Shown: positions 44,747 through 53,120 of the stretch, piece by piece
Position numbering within the stretch: the stretch's first letter is position 1
How the letters are laid out: the number at the start of each line of letters is the position of its first letter
Source: Lachnospiraceae bacterium
GTDB lineage: Bacteria; Bacillota; Clostridia; Lachnospirales; Lachnospiraceae
Assembly (NCBI GenBank): GCA_017936885.1
Contig: JAGBEO010000006.1
Coordinates: forward strand, 1 to 64,000
Reading direction: 5' to 3'
Length of the DNA stretch: 64,000 bases
Notes under the pieces: generated by a model
Seen by the model: only the letters and a program-made list of their open reading frames with translations
Databases searched by the model: none
What the model was told of the DNA's origin: nothing
Program-made: the position numbers and the translations under genes

Positions 44747-46075
44747 TTATAAAAACTGCGTCATATATACGGGCAGACATATGATATCTTTGTCTTTAGC
44801 CAAATCCTTTGTATAAATTAAATATCGCTGCAAAATCCGGTCAGAAAACTTTTCAAAAAATACATCCAGTGATGTATGTGTTCTGTAACCGGAAGATTTT
44901 ACCTCCAGAGGACATATTTTATTTTTCCTTGCAAGCAGAAAATCAATTTCATAATTATGTCTGGACGTTTCATTTGCAAATGTATAATAAAATAATTCGT
45001 TTCCATTGGCGGCTAGAATTTGTGCTACAACATTTTCATATAAATATCCCAGATTCGCACTTAGTTTATCATTTAATAACTTTTCATAAATAACATTCTC
45101 CGTAAAATCACGATCTTTAAACATCAAAGTTGTAAATAACCCTGTATCACATAAAAATAATTTAAATTTTCCAAGGTTCTTATTGTTTGACATTCCGGTG
45201 TTCGGATCATTTACATGATAAGAAACCAAAACCGTCTTCGAATCTTTCAATTCCGCAATCAATTCCAAAATACTGTCTGCTCTTTCATGTTCCAACACAC
45301 TTGACACCTGATATCTTGATGCATTCTTATTAAGCTGTGCCGGTATTGCATCAAAGAGCATGGCAACCTTACCTGTTGCGTCAATCTTTTTGAAATCATC
45401 CTCATACAGATTTAAAATGTCTCTCTTTATCTCATCTACTTTCCTAAAATTGTTTGTTTGTATATATTCATTTACTGCCTGCGGCATCCCGCCAACTAAC
45501 ATATACAAACGAAAATCTCTGATTAGTTTTCTGTTAACTGCTTCTCCCAACGGTCTTGCTGTTTCAAAACATTTACGAAGAAGCTGTGTTGTAGCGGTAT
45601 CACCAACTGCCCATAAAAACTCTTCATAGTCCATCGGATACATACTGATTTTTCTTTCTTCGCTCGGTATCAAAATGTCTTTAACATTCTTCTTAATAGA
45701 TATCAATGACCCTGTTTCCATATAATCATACCGATGGTCTTTCACCAACGACTTAATTGCCTGTCTCGCCAAGGGGCATAACTGGACTTCATCAAAGATA
45801 ATCAGAGAATTTCGCTCATGTAAATCCGTTTTATATTGAAGCTGCAACTGCAGAAACAAATAATCAAGGTCAGATATGTCTTCAAACAGTTCCCGAACAG
45901 TTTTTGATGCTGTTGAAAAGTCAATCAGAATATAGCTTTCGTATTCATTCTTTGCAAATTCTTCTACCACTGTAGATTTCCCTATACGTCGTGCACCCTC
46001 AACCAATAGCGCTGTTTTTCCATTTGATTCTTTTTTCCATTCAAGAAATTTGTTATATATTTTTCTTTTAAACAT
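44747..46075 (-). CDS. ATP-binding protein with DUF4143 (AAA ATPase)
   Basis: A 442-residue protein of the AAA_14/DUF4143 family. The P-loop is LLVEGARRIGKSTVVEEFA, Walker B is SLIIFDEVQLCPLARQ, and the C-terminal DUF4143 has NYEIDFLLARKNKICPLEVKSSG, a nuclease-like D-x-E-x-K arrangement. The cellular role of this abundant family is unknown. GAGGA is 9 nt before ATG 46075, and this site is itself part of the first of three 33-bp-spaced repeats in the leader. A TTG at 46090 opens the frame five codons earlier. It is transcribed divergently from an ECF sigma gene. Confidence 0.9.
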   Translation of the reverse strand: MFKRKIYNKFLEWKKESNGKTALLVEGARRIGKSTVVEEFAKNEYESYILIDFSTASKTVRELFEDISDLDYLFLQLQLQYKTDLHERNSLIIFDEVQLCPLARQAIKSLVKDHRYDYMETGSLISIKKNVKDILIPSEERKISMYPMDYEEFLWAVGDTATTQLLRKCFETARPLGEAVNRKLIRDFRLYMLVGGMPQAVNEYIQTNNFRKVDEIKRDILNLYEDDFKKIDATGKVAMLFDAIPAQLNKNASRYQVSSVLEHERADSILELIAELKDSKTVLVSYHVNDPNTGMSNNKNLGKFKLFLCDTGLFTTLMFKDRDFTENVIYEKLLNDKLSANLGYLYENVVAQILAANGNELFYYTFANETSRHNYEIDFLLARKNKICPLEVKSSGYRTHTSLDVFFEKFSDRILQRYLIYTKDLAKDKDIICLPVYMTQFL

Positions 46076-46084
46076 TATCCCATT

Positions 46085-46169
46085 CCTCAAAATCGCAATT
46101 TTGTTTTTCTTATTTTACCTCAAAATCGCAATTTTTTAAAGCCCATTTTACCTCAAAATCGCAATTTTT
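46085..46169 (-). repeat. Three direct repeats at exact 33-bp spacing in the DUF4143 leader
   Basis: The unit CCTCAAAATCGCAATTTT occurs at 46085, 46118 and 46151. In the transcript of the ATPase gene each copy reads AAAATTGCGATTTTGAGG, a near-palindrome (AAAATYGCRATTTT) ending in a Shine-Dalgarno-like GAGG. The first copy provides the gene's own ribosome binding site. The copy at 46151 is followed by a mini-frame, ATG to TGA (8 codons), that ends inside the next repeat. There are too few units, and too short a spacer, for a CRISPR array. Confidence 0.85.
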
Positions 46170-46247
46170 ATTTTCTTTAAACTTTTTATACCCCAAAACA
46201 GTTATATTATATAGAGTACTCAATATCACGGAAAGGAAACTCCCGTC

Positions 46248-46793
46248 TTGCAAGATAAAGAAATCATCCGTCAGATCCAGCATGGTCACAAGGAACTGCT
46301 TCAGGATGTAATAGAAAAATACTATGACGAAATTTTACACTTCTGTATGTATCAGATAAAAGATACCGCAGACGCATATGATCTGGCACAGGAAACCTTC
46401 TGCCGTTTCATCCGCTGTGTGGACACTTACGAGTGCCGGAACCTGAAAGGATATCTGCTTACCATTGCCAGAAATCTGTGTATGGATTATCTGCGGAAAA
46501 ATACAGTGACCGAATCTCTGACCCAGACAGAATTGACCGGAGATATTTCTCCGCAGGAAAAAGACGCTGCAACAAACGGATACAATGCTTACAAGCAGAT
46601 TGAAGATCAAATGCTTCTTACAGATCTGCTTGCCGAAATACCGGAAGAACAGAGAGAAGTAATCATCCTGCGCTATTATCATGAGCTAAAATATACAGAT
46701 ATTGCAAAAATCCTCGATGTAAAATTATCTACCGTCAAATCCAGGCTGCGGCTTGGAATCATAAATTTACAAAAAAGGTGGAATCAAACATGA
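46248..46793 (+). CDS. ECF-type RNA polymerase sigma factor
   Basis: A 181-residue sigma-70 family factor. Region 2 (about 20-85) has DAYDLAQETFCRFIRCVDTYECRNLKGYLLTIARN (quoted in part) and region 4 (about 120-178) has EQREVIILRYYHELKYTDIAKILDVKLSTVKSRL (partly quoted). The start is TTG at 46248 with AAAGGAAAC upstream. It heads an operon with a membrane protein and ABC exporter genes, overlapping the next gene by 4 nt. This is the layout of envelope-stress or antimicrobial-peptide response operons. No classical zinc-type anti-sigma gene follows. Confidence 0.93.
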   Translation: MQDKEIIRQIQHGHKELLQDVIEKYYDEILHFCMYQIKDTADAYDLAQETFCRFIRCVDTYECRNLKGYLLTIARNLCMDYLRKNTVTESLTQTELTGDISPQEKDAATNGYNAYKQIEDQMLLTDLLAEIPEEQREVIILRYYHELKYTDIAKILDVKLSTVKSRLRLGIINLQKRWNQT

Positions 46794-47599
46794 AAGCAAA
46801 AATAAGACTCCAAATAAATTCCGAACCAAGCCCTGTCCGGAAAACAAACTTAACGGAAATATTTCATCAGGACAGTTTGCAGATTCCGGTTGATAAGAAG
46901 AAAAAGGAGCAATCTCTTCTTCTGTTACATCAGGAAATAGAACATAAAAAAATCATCCCGTTATCCTCCAAAAGAGAAATCATCAGAGCACAAATGCGGT
47001 TCCTTGATTATAAAGTCATAGCAATTCAGGGTATCTGTTTACTGCTGCTGCTTTCAGTATACTGGTTTTTCCACAATACGATGCAGGAAAGGATTATTTA
47101 TATTCCGATTTCCGCTTCCGCTCCGATTTTCAGTATGCTTATGATGATTGGCTGCAGCCGCGAGGAGACATTTGGTATAGCAGAACTTGCCGGAAGCTGC
47201 TTTTTTAACCATCGCCAGATATGTGCCCTGCGGATGATCTTATATGGCATTGTAAATCTATTGTTTATGACTGTTATCTCACTTGCCCTATCCGGCAATG
47301 TCCAAAAAAATGCAGTCGAAATAGGCATTTACTTTCTGGTTCCCTTTCTGATGACAGGATGTGTTCAATTTATGGTTCTGCTGATGGGATGGGGAAGAAA
47401 AAATAATTACGGTCTGATTGCCACCGGGCTTTTTATGACCGTCCTATGGCTTGAAATTTCAACTTTTTCCGAAGTTTATGAGCAAACTGCACTGGGTATC
47501 TGGGTTTTCATACTTTTGCTATGTATTGCAGGTTATAGCTTTGAAGCTGCCATGATGCTGGAAAAAATGAAAAGGGGTGATCTGTTATGCATGAATTAA
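46790..47599 (+). CDS. Membrane protein of unknown function in the sigma/ABC operon
   Basis: A 269-residue protein with a cytoplasmic N-terminus of about 75 residues rich in Lys/Glu and about six membrane segments (first at VIAIQGICLLLLLSVYWFF). ATG 46790 overlaps the sigma stop (ATGA) and is preceded by AGGTGG at 8 nt; an in-frame GTG at 46778 is less likely. Its place directly after the sigma gene is that of an anti-sigma factor, but no zinc-binding HxxxCxxC is seen. It could instead be an ABC-2-type permease component. The function is open. Confidence 0.7.
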   Translation: MKAKIRLQINSEPSPVRKTNLTEIFHQDSLQIPVDKKKKEQSLLLLHQEIEHKKIIPLSSKREIIRAQMRFLDYKVIAIQGICLLLLLSVYWFFHNTMQERIIYIPISASAPIFSMLMMIGCSREETFGIAELAGSCFFNHRQICALRMILYGIVNLLFMTVISLALSGNVQKNAVEIGIYFLVPFLMTGCVQFMVLLMGWGRKNNYGLIATGLFMTVLWLEISTFSEVYEQTALGIWVFILLLCIAGYSFEAAMMLEKMKRGDLLCMN

Positions 47600-48480
47600 C
47601 ATTGGATAAAGTCAGCAAAGAATACAAAGGAAAAAAGGCTGTAAATAACATAAATGTCACTTTAACACACGGTGTATACGGACTATTAGGGGAAAACGGT
47701 GCCGGAAAGACAACGCTGATGAGAATGATCTGCGGTTTGCTGGAAAAAAGCGAAGGCAAAATACTATGTGACGGCACGGAAATTGAAAAAATGGGCGGTT
47801 CTTACCGGAGACTGCTTGGTTATCTGCCTCAGGATTTCGGCTACTATCCTGACTATAGTGCATGGCGTTTTCTCATGTACATGGCTGCTTTAAAAGCCCT
47901 GCCGGATGACTATGCCGGGAAAAAAGTTACTGAGCTATTGGAATTGGTAAACCTGATTGATGTCAAAGATAAAAAGCTCAAAACCTTTTCCGGCGGTATG
48001 TTAAAAAGAGTCGGTATTGCACAGGCACTGCTCAATGAACCGGAAATTTTGATCTTGGATGAGCCCACATCCGGTCTTGACCCCAAGGAACGTGTACGGT
48101 TTCGTAATATTATCAGTTCACTCAGCAAAGACCGGATCATTATACTCTCTACCCATATCGTATCGGATATCGAGTATATCGCAGATAACATACTGATGAT
48201 GAAGAGCGGTAAACTGGCTGTCTGCGGAACACCGGACGAAATGATCAAACCTGTGAAACAAGCAGTCTGGGAGTGCACCATCCCACAGAAGGATTCCGAT
48301 CAGTTCAGTGCAAAGTACCTTGTCAGCAATCTTAAGAATGTGGAACAGGGGGTATTACTCAGAATTGTTTCAGATACTGCTCCTACGGCAGATGCATTAA
48401 ATGTAGCTCCGACACTGGAAGATGCTTATCTGTATTACTTATCCACTGAATGCGGTCTAAATACAGACTATAAGCAATAA
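47587..48480 (+). CDS. ABC transporter ATP-binding protein
   Basis: A 297-residue ATPase of the CcmA/drug-exporter type. Walker A GENGAGKTTLM, Q-loop YLPQDFGYYPDYS, signature TFSGGMLKRVGIAQAL, Walker B PEILILDEPTSGLD and the H-loop Thr-His in IILSTHIVSDIEYIA are all intact. A C-terminal extension of about 70 residues follows. It overlaps the preceding gene by 13 nt. It would energise export with the downstream membrane protein, possibly of a peptide antibiotic or lipid. Confidence 0.95.
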   Translation: MHELTLDKVSKEYKGKKAVNNINVTLTHGVYGLLGENGAGKTTLMRMICGLLEKSEGKILCDGTEIEKMGGSYRRLLGYLPQDFGYYPDYSAWRFLMYMAALKALPDDYAGKKVTELLELVNLIDVKDKKLKTFSGGMLKRVGIAQALLNEPEILILDEPTSGLDPKERVRFRNIISSLSKDRIIILSTHIVSDIEYIADNILMMKSGKLAVCGTPDEMIKPVKQAVWECTIPQKDSDQFSAKYLVSNLKNVEQGVLLRIVSDTAPTADALNVAPTLEDAYLYYLSTECGLNTDYKQ

Positions 48481-48614
48481 ACACAACAAAGCAAAAGCAA
48501 CTGCTTACAGCTTTCTGTTAAGCAATTAACCCGACATAAAATATAAACAACTCACAAATCATAAATTTGATAAAAATTTCTGTGACAAAGAAAGTTAAGA
48601 GATGGAGGTCCCTT

Positions 48615-49721
48615 ATGCGTTTATACAAAATGGAATTATATAAAATATTACATAAAAAGCTTGTCCTTGCGCTAGGTATTCTGATGCTGTTATGGATGGC
48701 GCTCTATTTCTATATGCTCATATCAGAAGAGCATACTACCATTGACGGCATCGATTATTATGGTTATGAGGCGATACAGACAGACCGGGAAATCACAGAA
48801 GAATACAAAGGTATTTTCACTGACGAAAAGGCGAAACAGATTATTGCAAGATACGGCTTTCCCAGTAAAGTAGTGTGGGAGTACGGCTATTGGCAGGATT
48901 CCAACTATTTAAATGGATTTGTTACAGATTATCTGTCTGACGGATACATACGGGGATGGGAAGAAGGAGAATATAAAGTTGCAGAACATATTATTCCTAT
49001 GGCAGAATCCCGTCTAGATATCTATGTGGATTCTCCGCTTCCATTTGCCTATACCAAAGGATGGGAAAAGCTCTTAGATTATTTACAGATGGGTGCACAG
49101 ATTCTGAGTGCATGGTTTATTATTGCATTCTCCACCTTGTTCAGTGAAGAACGGCAGAATAATACCCGTTCTCTCATTTTCACAACAGAGAATGGTCTTC
49201 ATACGGATATCCATGCAAAGATAGGGGCTGCCTTTACTATTTGTCTGGCAGCAGGTTTTATTTTCTTAGGAATTTCATTTTTATTATTTTGGTCTGTATT
49301 CGGACTGGACGGCAGTGATGTGCCTGCTGCAATCGCCGCACATGGTTACGGGTTTGACAGTCTGATGCGCGGCAGAATCGATCTTTATGTAATGAAATAT
49401 GTAATCATCATATTAGCCGGTCTAATGATGCACACTGCAATCTGTATCTGGATTTCCTCTGAAATGAAGAATAATTTTCAGGCAATCCTGTCAAACATTG
49501 CGATATGGCTTCTTCCATGCGCCGTCTATCTATGTATGCACGGAATGCTGTTTCGCCTGATATCCGGTTGTCTTCCATTCATGCTGGTGATGTATTATAA
49601 CATGGAGGAATTCTGTCGGGTATACAGGCTATACCATGTACAGCTTTGGATCATTTTTGTTACCGTTTTATTCTGTGCAATGGACAGTGGCTGGAATTGG
49701 AGAAAAGTTGATCGGGAGTAA
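48615..49721 (+). CDS. ABC transporter permease (ABC-2 type)
   Basis: A 368-residue membrane protein. Helix 1 is at about 12-38 (LVLALGILMLLWMALYFYML), followed by a large extracellular region (about 40-165), then about five more helices from LQMGAQILSAWFIIAFSTLFSEERQNNT, a segment typical of ABC-2 exporters. GGAGG lies 6 nt before ATG 48615, which is preferred to an upstream in-frame ATG at 48567. It ends the sigma-ABC operon. Confidence 0.85.
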   Translation: MRLYKMELYKILHKKLVLALGILMLLWMALYFYMLISEEHTTIDGIDYYGYEAIQTDREITEEYKGIFTDEKAKQIIARYGFPSKVVWEYGYWQDSNYLNGFVTDYLSDGYIRGWEEGEYKVAEHIIPMAESRLDIYVDSPLPFAYTKGWEKLLDYLQMGAQILSAWFIIAFSTLFSEERQNNTRSLIFTTENGLHTDIHAKIGAAFTICLAAGFIFLGISFLLFWSVFGLDGSDVPAAIAAHGYGFDSLMRGRIDLYVMKYVIIILAGLMMHTAICIWISSEMKNNFQAILSNIAIWLLPCAVYLCMHGMLFRLISGCLPFMLVMYYNMEEFCRVYRLYHVQLWIIFVTVLFCAMDSGWNWRKVDRE

Positions 49722-49751
49722 AGTTCACTACTCTATATTTTAAAATCACGT

Positions 49752-50561
49752 TCAAAACATCATCCTCGTTAGCGCTATAACCACAGTACCCATGATAACG
49801 GCAACGATACTCACAACAATAAAGGATATTCCCATACCGATTAACATTCCGCCACTTTGCATTTGCAGAATAAAATCATTAGGATTAGTGGGATTGACAT
49901 GTATCTCTATCTGCTCACCCACCGCCGGAACCTGACTTTTTCCAAAATAAGAATCAACTTCTCCAGTGTATATCCTTCCATCCGCATAATATTGTATCAC
50001 CGGACTATACACAATTGTTTGGTTCGCAGGATTATTCAGCCCCGGCACCTCATTGTCAAACGAAAATGTCCTTTTTGACAGTTTCTTATATTCAACCACC
50101 GTTGCCATAACCGATCTGTTATAGATCTTCCATTTCCGGTTTCTCTTGATTCCGGCTACCGACATACAGATTCCGGGGATGGAAAAGCCCAAAAAAATCG
50201 GAACACAGCATATAAGTACCATAACATCCAATGTAAACCCATGTCGCTCTATGTACGCAGAAGCCAGCAAATAACCTATCTCTCCCAGAATACCGATACT
50301 CATCAATATATATGGCACAGTTCTCTGCCGGCCCCGCAGATCCGGCACATAGATGCAGACAAACGGTATATACAAGGTTCCAATTGCAATCAAACCCACC
50401 ACACCGAGCTTTAACATACCCGGTATAAACAGAAATCCTGCAAAGGGAATCCACAGAATAAAACACAGTATGCACATTACTTTCTTTAATGGGGACAAAT
50501 CTCTAATATCGACCTCATAATGCACATTGTAATTAGATTCGCCTCTAAAATATTTCGCCAT
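49752..50561 (-). CDS. DUF3592-like membrane protein
   Basis: A 269-residue protein with four hydrophobic helices in the first 150 residues and one at the C-terminus, flanking a soluble beta-rich region (about 165-235) with YSPVIQYYADGRIYTGEVDSYFGKS and GEQIEIHVNPTNPNDFIL, the pattern of DUF3592 proteins. GGAG is 6 nt before ATG 50561. The frame is open further upstream to about 50693, but that part has no good ribosome binding site and looks like decayed coding DNA. The function is unknown. Confidence 0.65.
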   Translation of the reverse strand: MAKYFRGESNYNVHYEVDIRDLSPLKKVMCILCFILWIPFAGFLFIPGMLKLGVVGLIAIGTLYIPFVCIYVPDLRGRQRTVPYILMSIGILGEIGYLLASAYIERHGFTLDVMVLICCVPIFLGFSIPGICMSVAGIKRNRKWKIYNRSVMATVVEYKKLSKRTFSFDNEVPGLNNPANQTIVYSPVIQYYADGRIYTGEVDSYFGKSQVPAVGEQIEIHVNPTNPNDFILQMQSGGMLIGMGISFIVVSIVAVIMGTVVIALTRMMF

Positions 50562-51290
50562 AGAAATCTCCATTCCGCCATCTTGAGCCGACGGCACAAA
50601 TAGTAATGAAAGTTCTGCTTTCACGCTAATGCCCTTATGCACAAGAGCATTATACCATGCCGTCTTATGAAATTCATCCGTATTTTCCGGCAATTACCAC
50701 ATCCATACAATGTTGATGCGGCACACCACTGCTGTCACAATCAAAAATAACCTCTTCCAATAACTCAATCTTCCAGTCATGATAATCTACTGAAACATTA
50801 GAAATCTCTGCCAGATGCCCTTCTCCGCAGCCAACATCCAGTAATCTCAACGGAACAATATAAGTTTTCTGCAAAATTTTCGTTCATATAATCTCCTCAA
50901 ATCCTATCTGTCACTTCAGCATAAAGTGTCAAATACAAACACATGCACGTTTCTCGGTCCGCAATCTAAGAAATAGTAATGTTCTTCTGAACTTTAACTT
51001 ATAAAAAATTATATACAAAGATATTTCCGAACTCTATCACTTTTTATTAGAAACTTTTTTATTTCTCTATTGAAAATAGAATGGTATATCGTAATTTCGT
51101 TTATATTAAATTTCAGAAATATAATGACAAAACGCATATTCAGTGCTATACTATCTGAAAAGCATCTATTTTAGTCATCTGGTCCGTCAGGACGTCCAGC
51201 GAAATCATGCTTTTATTCCAAAACTAAGTAAGGCAGACGGTTTCGCTCCACATGAGACCTTCTGCAAAACAATTTTACAAGGAGGTTCTT
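50562..51290. other. Decayed intergenic stretch
   Basis: About 730 nt between the DUF3592-like gene and the broken Rpn-like gene. Its left part holds frame-shifted coding remnants (see 50674-50874) and the middle (about 50880-51170) is AT-rich with no gene. No promoter or terminator stands out. Confidence 0.5.
50674..50874 (-). pseudogene. Possible methyltransferase fragment
   Basis: A 66-codon frame beginning at TTG contains LRLLDVGCGEGHLAEIS, which looks like motif I of a class I SAM-dependent methyltransferase, but the rest of the fold is missing. The sequence continues as DYHDWKIELLEEVIFD and stops. The next frame downstream starts in the same bases (ENTDEFHKTAWYNAL), hinting at a frameshifted relic. 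The call is weak. Confidence 0.3.
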
Positions 51291-52074
51291 ATGGGTAAAA
51301 AGGACATTACACTCAAAGACTATCTGTCTGATGTCAGAAGATACGCAGATCTATGGAATAGTTGTGTTTTCCAGGGTCAGCAAATAATCAAACCCGAAAC
51401 GCTTTCTCCATTGAACACTGTCATGGGAAAAGCTGATGAACAAGCTGTGCTGGAACGCACAGCAGATATTACTATGAAGCAAACATCCGACGGCAGCTTC
51501 TATTCTACCTGGATCGTCGAGAATCAGCTTTATGTAGATTATAGTATGCCGGTACGTATCATGATGCAGGAAGCATTGGCATATGATAGACAGATTAAAG
51601 AAACTTATTCCGGAGTACCCGCTGCACTTCGTCGATATATCTGCATTAAAGCATTACAATTACTTTCAGACTGAGTTAAAAACTCTTTTGGAACTCTATT
51701 CCAGAAGGCAGGATAAACACTCTTTCTTAGAATATTTAACAAATCATGATGAATGTAAAAATATAGACAATGACACTTTTCGAGTGTTGGGAACGCTAAC
51801 ATATTCCAAAGAGTTGATAAACTACAGACAATCAAGCCAAACGGAGGATTTTGATATGTGCAGAGCAATTACGGAATTGATAGAAGATGGAAAAAAAGAA
51901 GGAAAAGAAACCGGACTATTAGAAGGGCTTAATAAAGGCAGAGAAGAAGGATTAAAGGCGTTAACAGAAACCTTAAAAGATCTGCTCCATGATTTCAATG
52001 CAGTTTATGAAGCTATTATCAAGAATGATTCTTACCACAATATTACAAAAGAGCAGATTAGAAAATATTACTAA
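51291..52074 (+). pseudogene. Rpn-family (PD-(D/E)XK transposase-like) gene, internally deleted and frameshifted
   Basis: The first frame (51291-51674), with AGGAGG upstream, encodes the family N-terminus MGKKDITLKDYLSDVRRYAD and ERTADITMKQTSDGSFYSTW up to MQEALAYDRQI. The second frame (+1) then continues with family sequence LKKLIPEYPLHFVDI and runs to 52074, ending with a TELIEDGKKEGKETG type tail. Intact relatives have several dozen residues between these blocks. The join near 51587-51605 therefore combines a deletion and a frame change, and the second half cannot be translated in phase with the first. Confidence 0.8.
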
Positions 52075-52127
52075 CCTGCCCCTCTAACAGCGATATCCAA
52101 ACAATCTGTAATCTTACACTTTATCTT

Positions 52128-53093
52128 TTACAAACTCTGATGAATTTCCATAATTTTATCAGTGTACTCTCTAATCAGCTTCGTAGACTCCTTAAACCGC
52201 GCCAATTCTCCCGGCGTCATATGAATCTCCAATACATCAGAGGCTCCGAAACGGTTAAGCACAGTCGGCACACCCGCATACACATTTTTCTCGCCATATT
52301 CGCCTTCCAGCAGCGTGGACACAGGAATGATCCGATTCTCGTCATTCAGTATCGCTTTAATAATACCCGCACAAGCCGTGGCAATTCCATAATAAGTCGT
52401 ACCCTTGCGGTTTAAAATTTCCCAGCCTTCCTGCGTGGTCTTATAGACTAATTCATCCAGATCCACGTCACCGACCATATCCTTATTATCCGCGATCACA
52501 TCATAAAAAGGCTTACCAGCCACGGTAACCGTAGACCAGGGCACCATCTGGGAATCACCATGCTCACCCATAGAATAGGCATGCACACTTCTCGGATCAA
52601 CCTTCGCAATCTGTGCGATCATATTCTGTAATCTTGCAGAATCGATCGCCGTACCGGTTCCAATCACCTGATTCTTAGGAAGCCCGGATAAAAACTGTAC
52701 ATAATGTGTAATGATATCTACCGGATTGGATATTACAAGGAAGATTCCGTCAAATCCGCTCTCCATAATCGGGTCTACAATCGATTTACAGATTTTTGCG
52801 CTGAGTTCCAGTGTATCCAGTCTGGTCTGTCCCTGTTTTGGCGGCGCGCCTGCCGTGATAACGATAATATCCATATCGCCGCAGTCACTGTAATCACCGG
52901 TCTTAACTTTCACGTTTTTATTCAGATACTCGATGGTATCCTGCAGATCCAGCATTTCACCGTAAGCGCGTTCCTTATTGATATCAATCATCAGCACTTC
53001 ATCACATATACCCTGCGTGATCAGACTAAATGCGGTAGTAGAACCTACCAGCCCGCAACCCACAATAGCCACTTTTCTTTTTGAAATCTTCAT
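52128..53093 (-). CDS. LDH-family L-2-hydroxyacid dehydrogenase
   Basis: A 321-residue NAD-dependent dehydrogenase of the lactate/malate family. The Rossmann motif is VAIVGCGLVGSTTA, the substrate Arg is R91 in GQTRLD and the catalytic His lies in MGEHGDSQMVPW. The residue aligned with LDH specificity Gln102 is Pro85 (AGAPPKQGQTR), neither the Gln of LDH nor the Arg of malate dehydrogenase, so a bulkier 2-oxo acid may be the substrate. It starts 27 nt after the ornithine-cyclodeaminase-like gene and probably ends that operon. Simple L-lactate dehydrogenase remains possible. Confidence 0.85.
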   Translation of the reverse strand: MKISKRKVAIVGCGLVGSTTAFSLITQGICDEVLMIDINKERAYGEMLDLQDTIEYLNKNVKVKTGDYSDCGDMDIIVITAGAPPKQGQTRLDTLELSAKICKSIVDPIMESGFDGIFLVISNPVDIITHYVQFLSGLPKNQVIGTGTAIDSARLQNMIAQIAKVDPRSVHAYSMGEHGDSQMVPWSTVTVAGKPFYDVIADNKDMVGDVDLDELVYKTTQEGWEILNRKGTTYYGIATACAGIIKAILNDENRIIPVSTLLEGEYGEKNVYAGVPTVLNRFGASDVLEIHMTPGELARFKESTKLIREYTDKIMEIHQSL

Positions 53094-53120
53094 ATTCCTG
53101 TTTCCTCCTGTCCGGATACC

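Noticed and set aside
46085-46169. Repeats resembling a mini CRISPR array
   Set aside because: Only three units with about 15-bp intervening sequence that is partly repetitive, no cas genes, and the repeats overlap the translation start of a gene.
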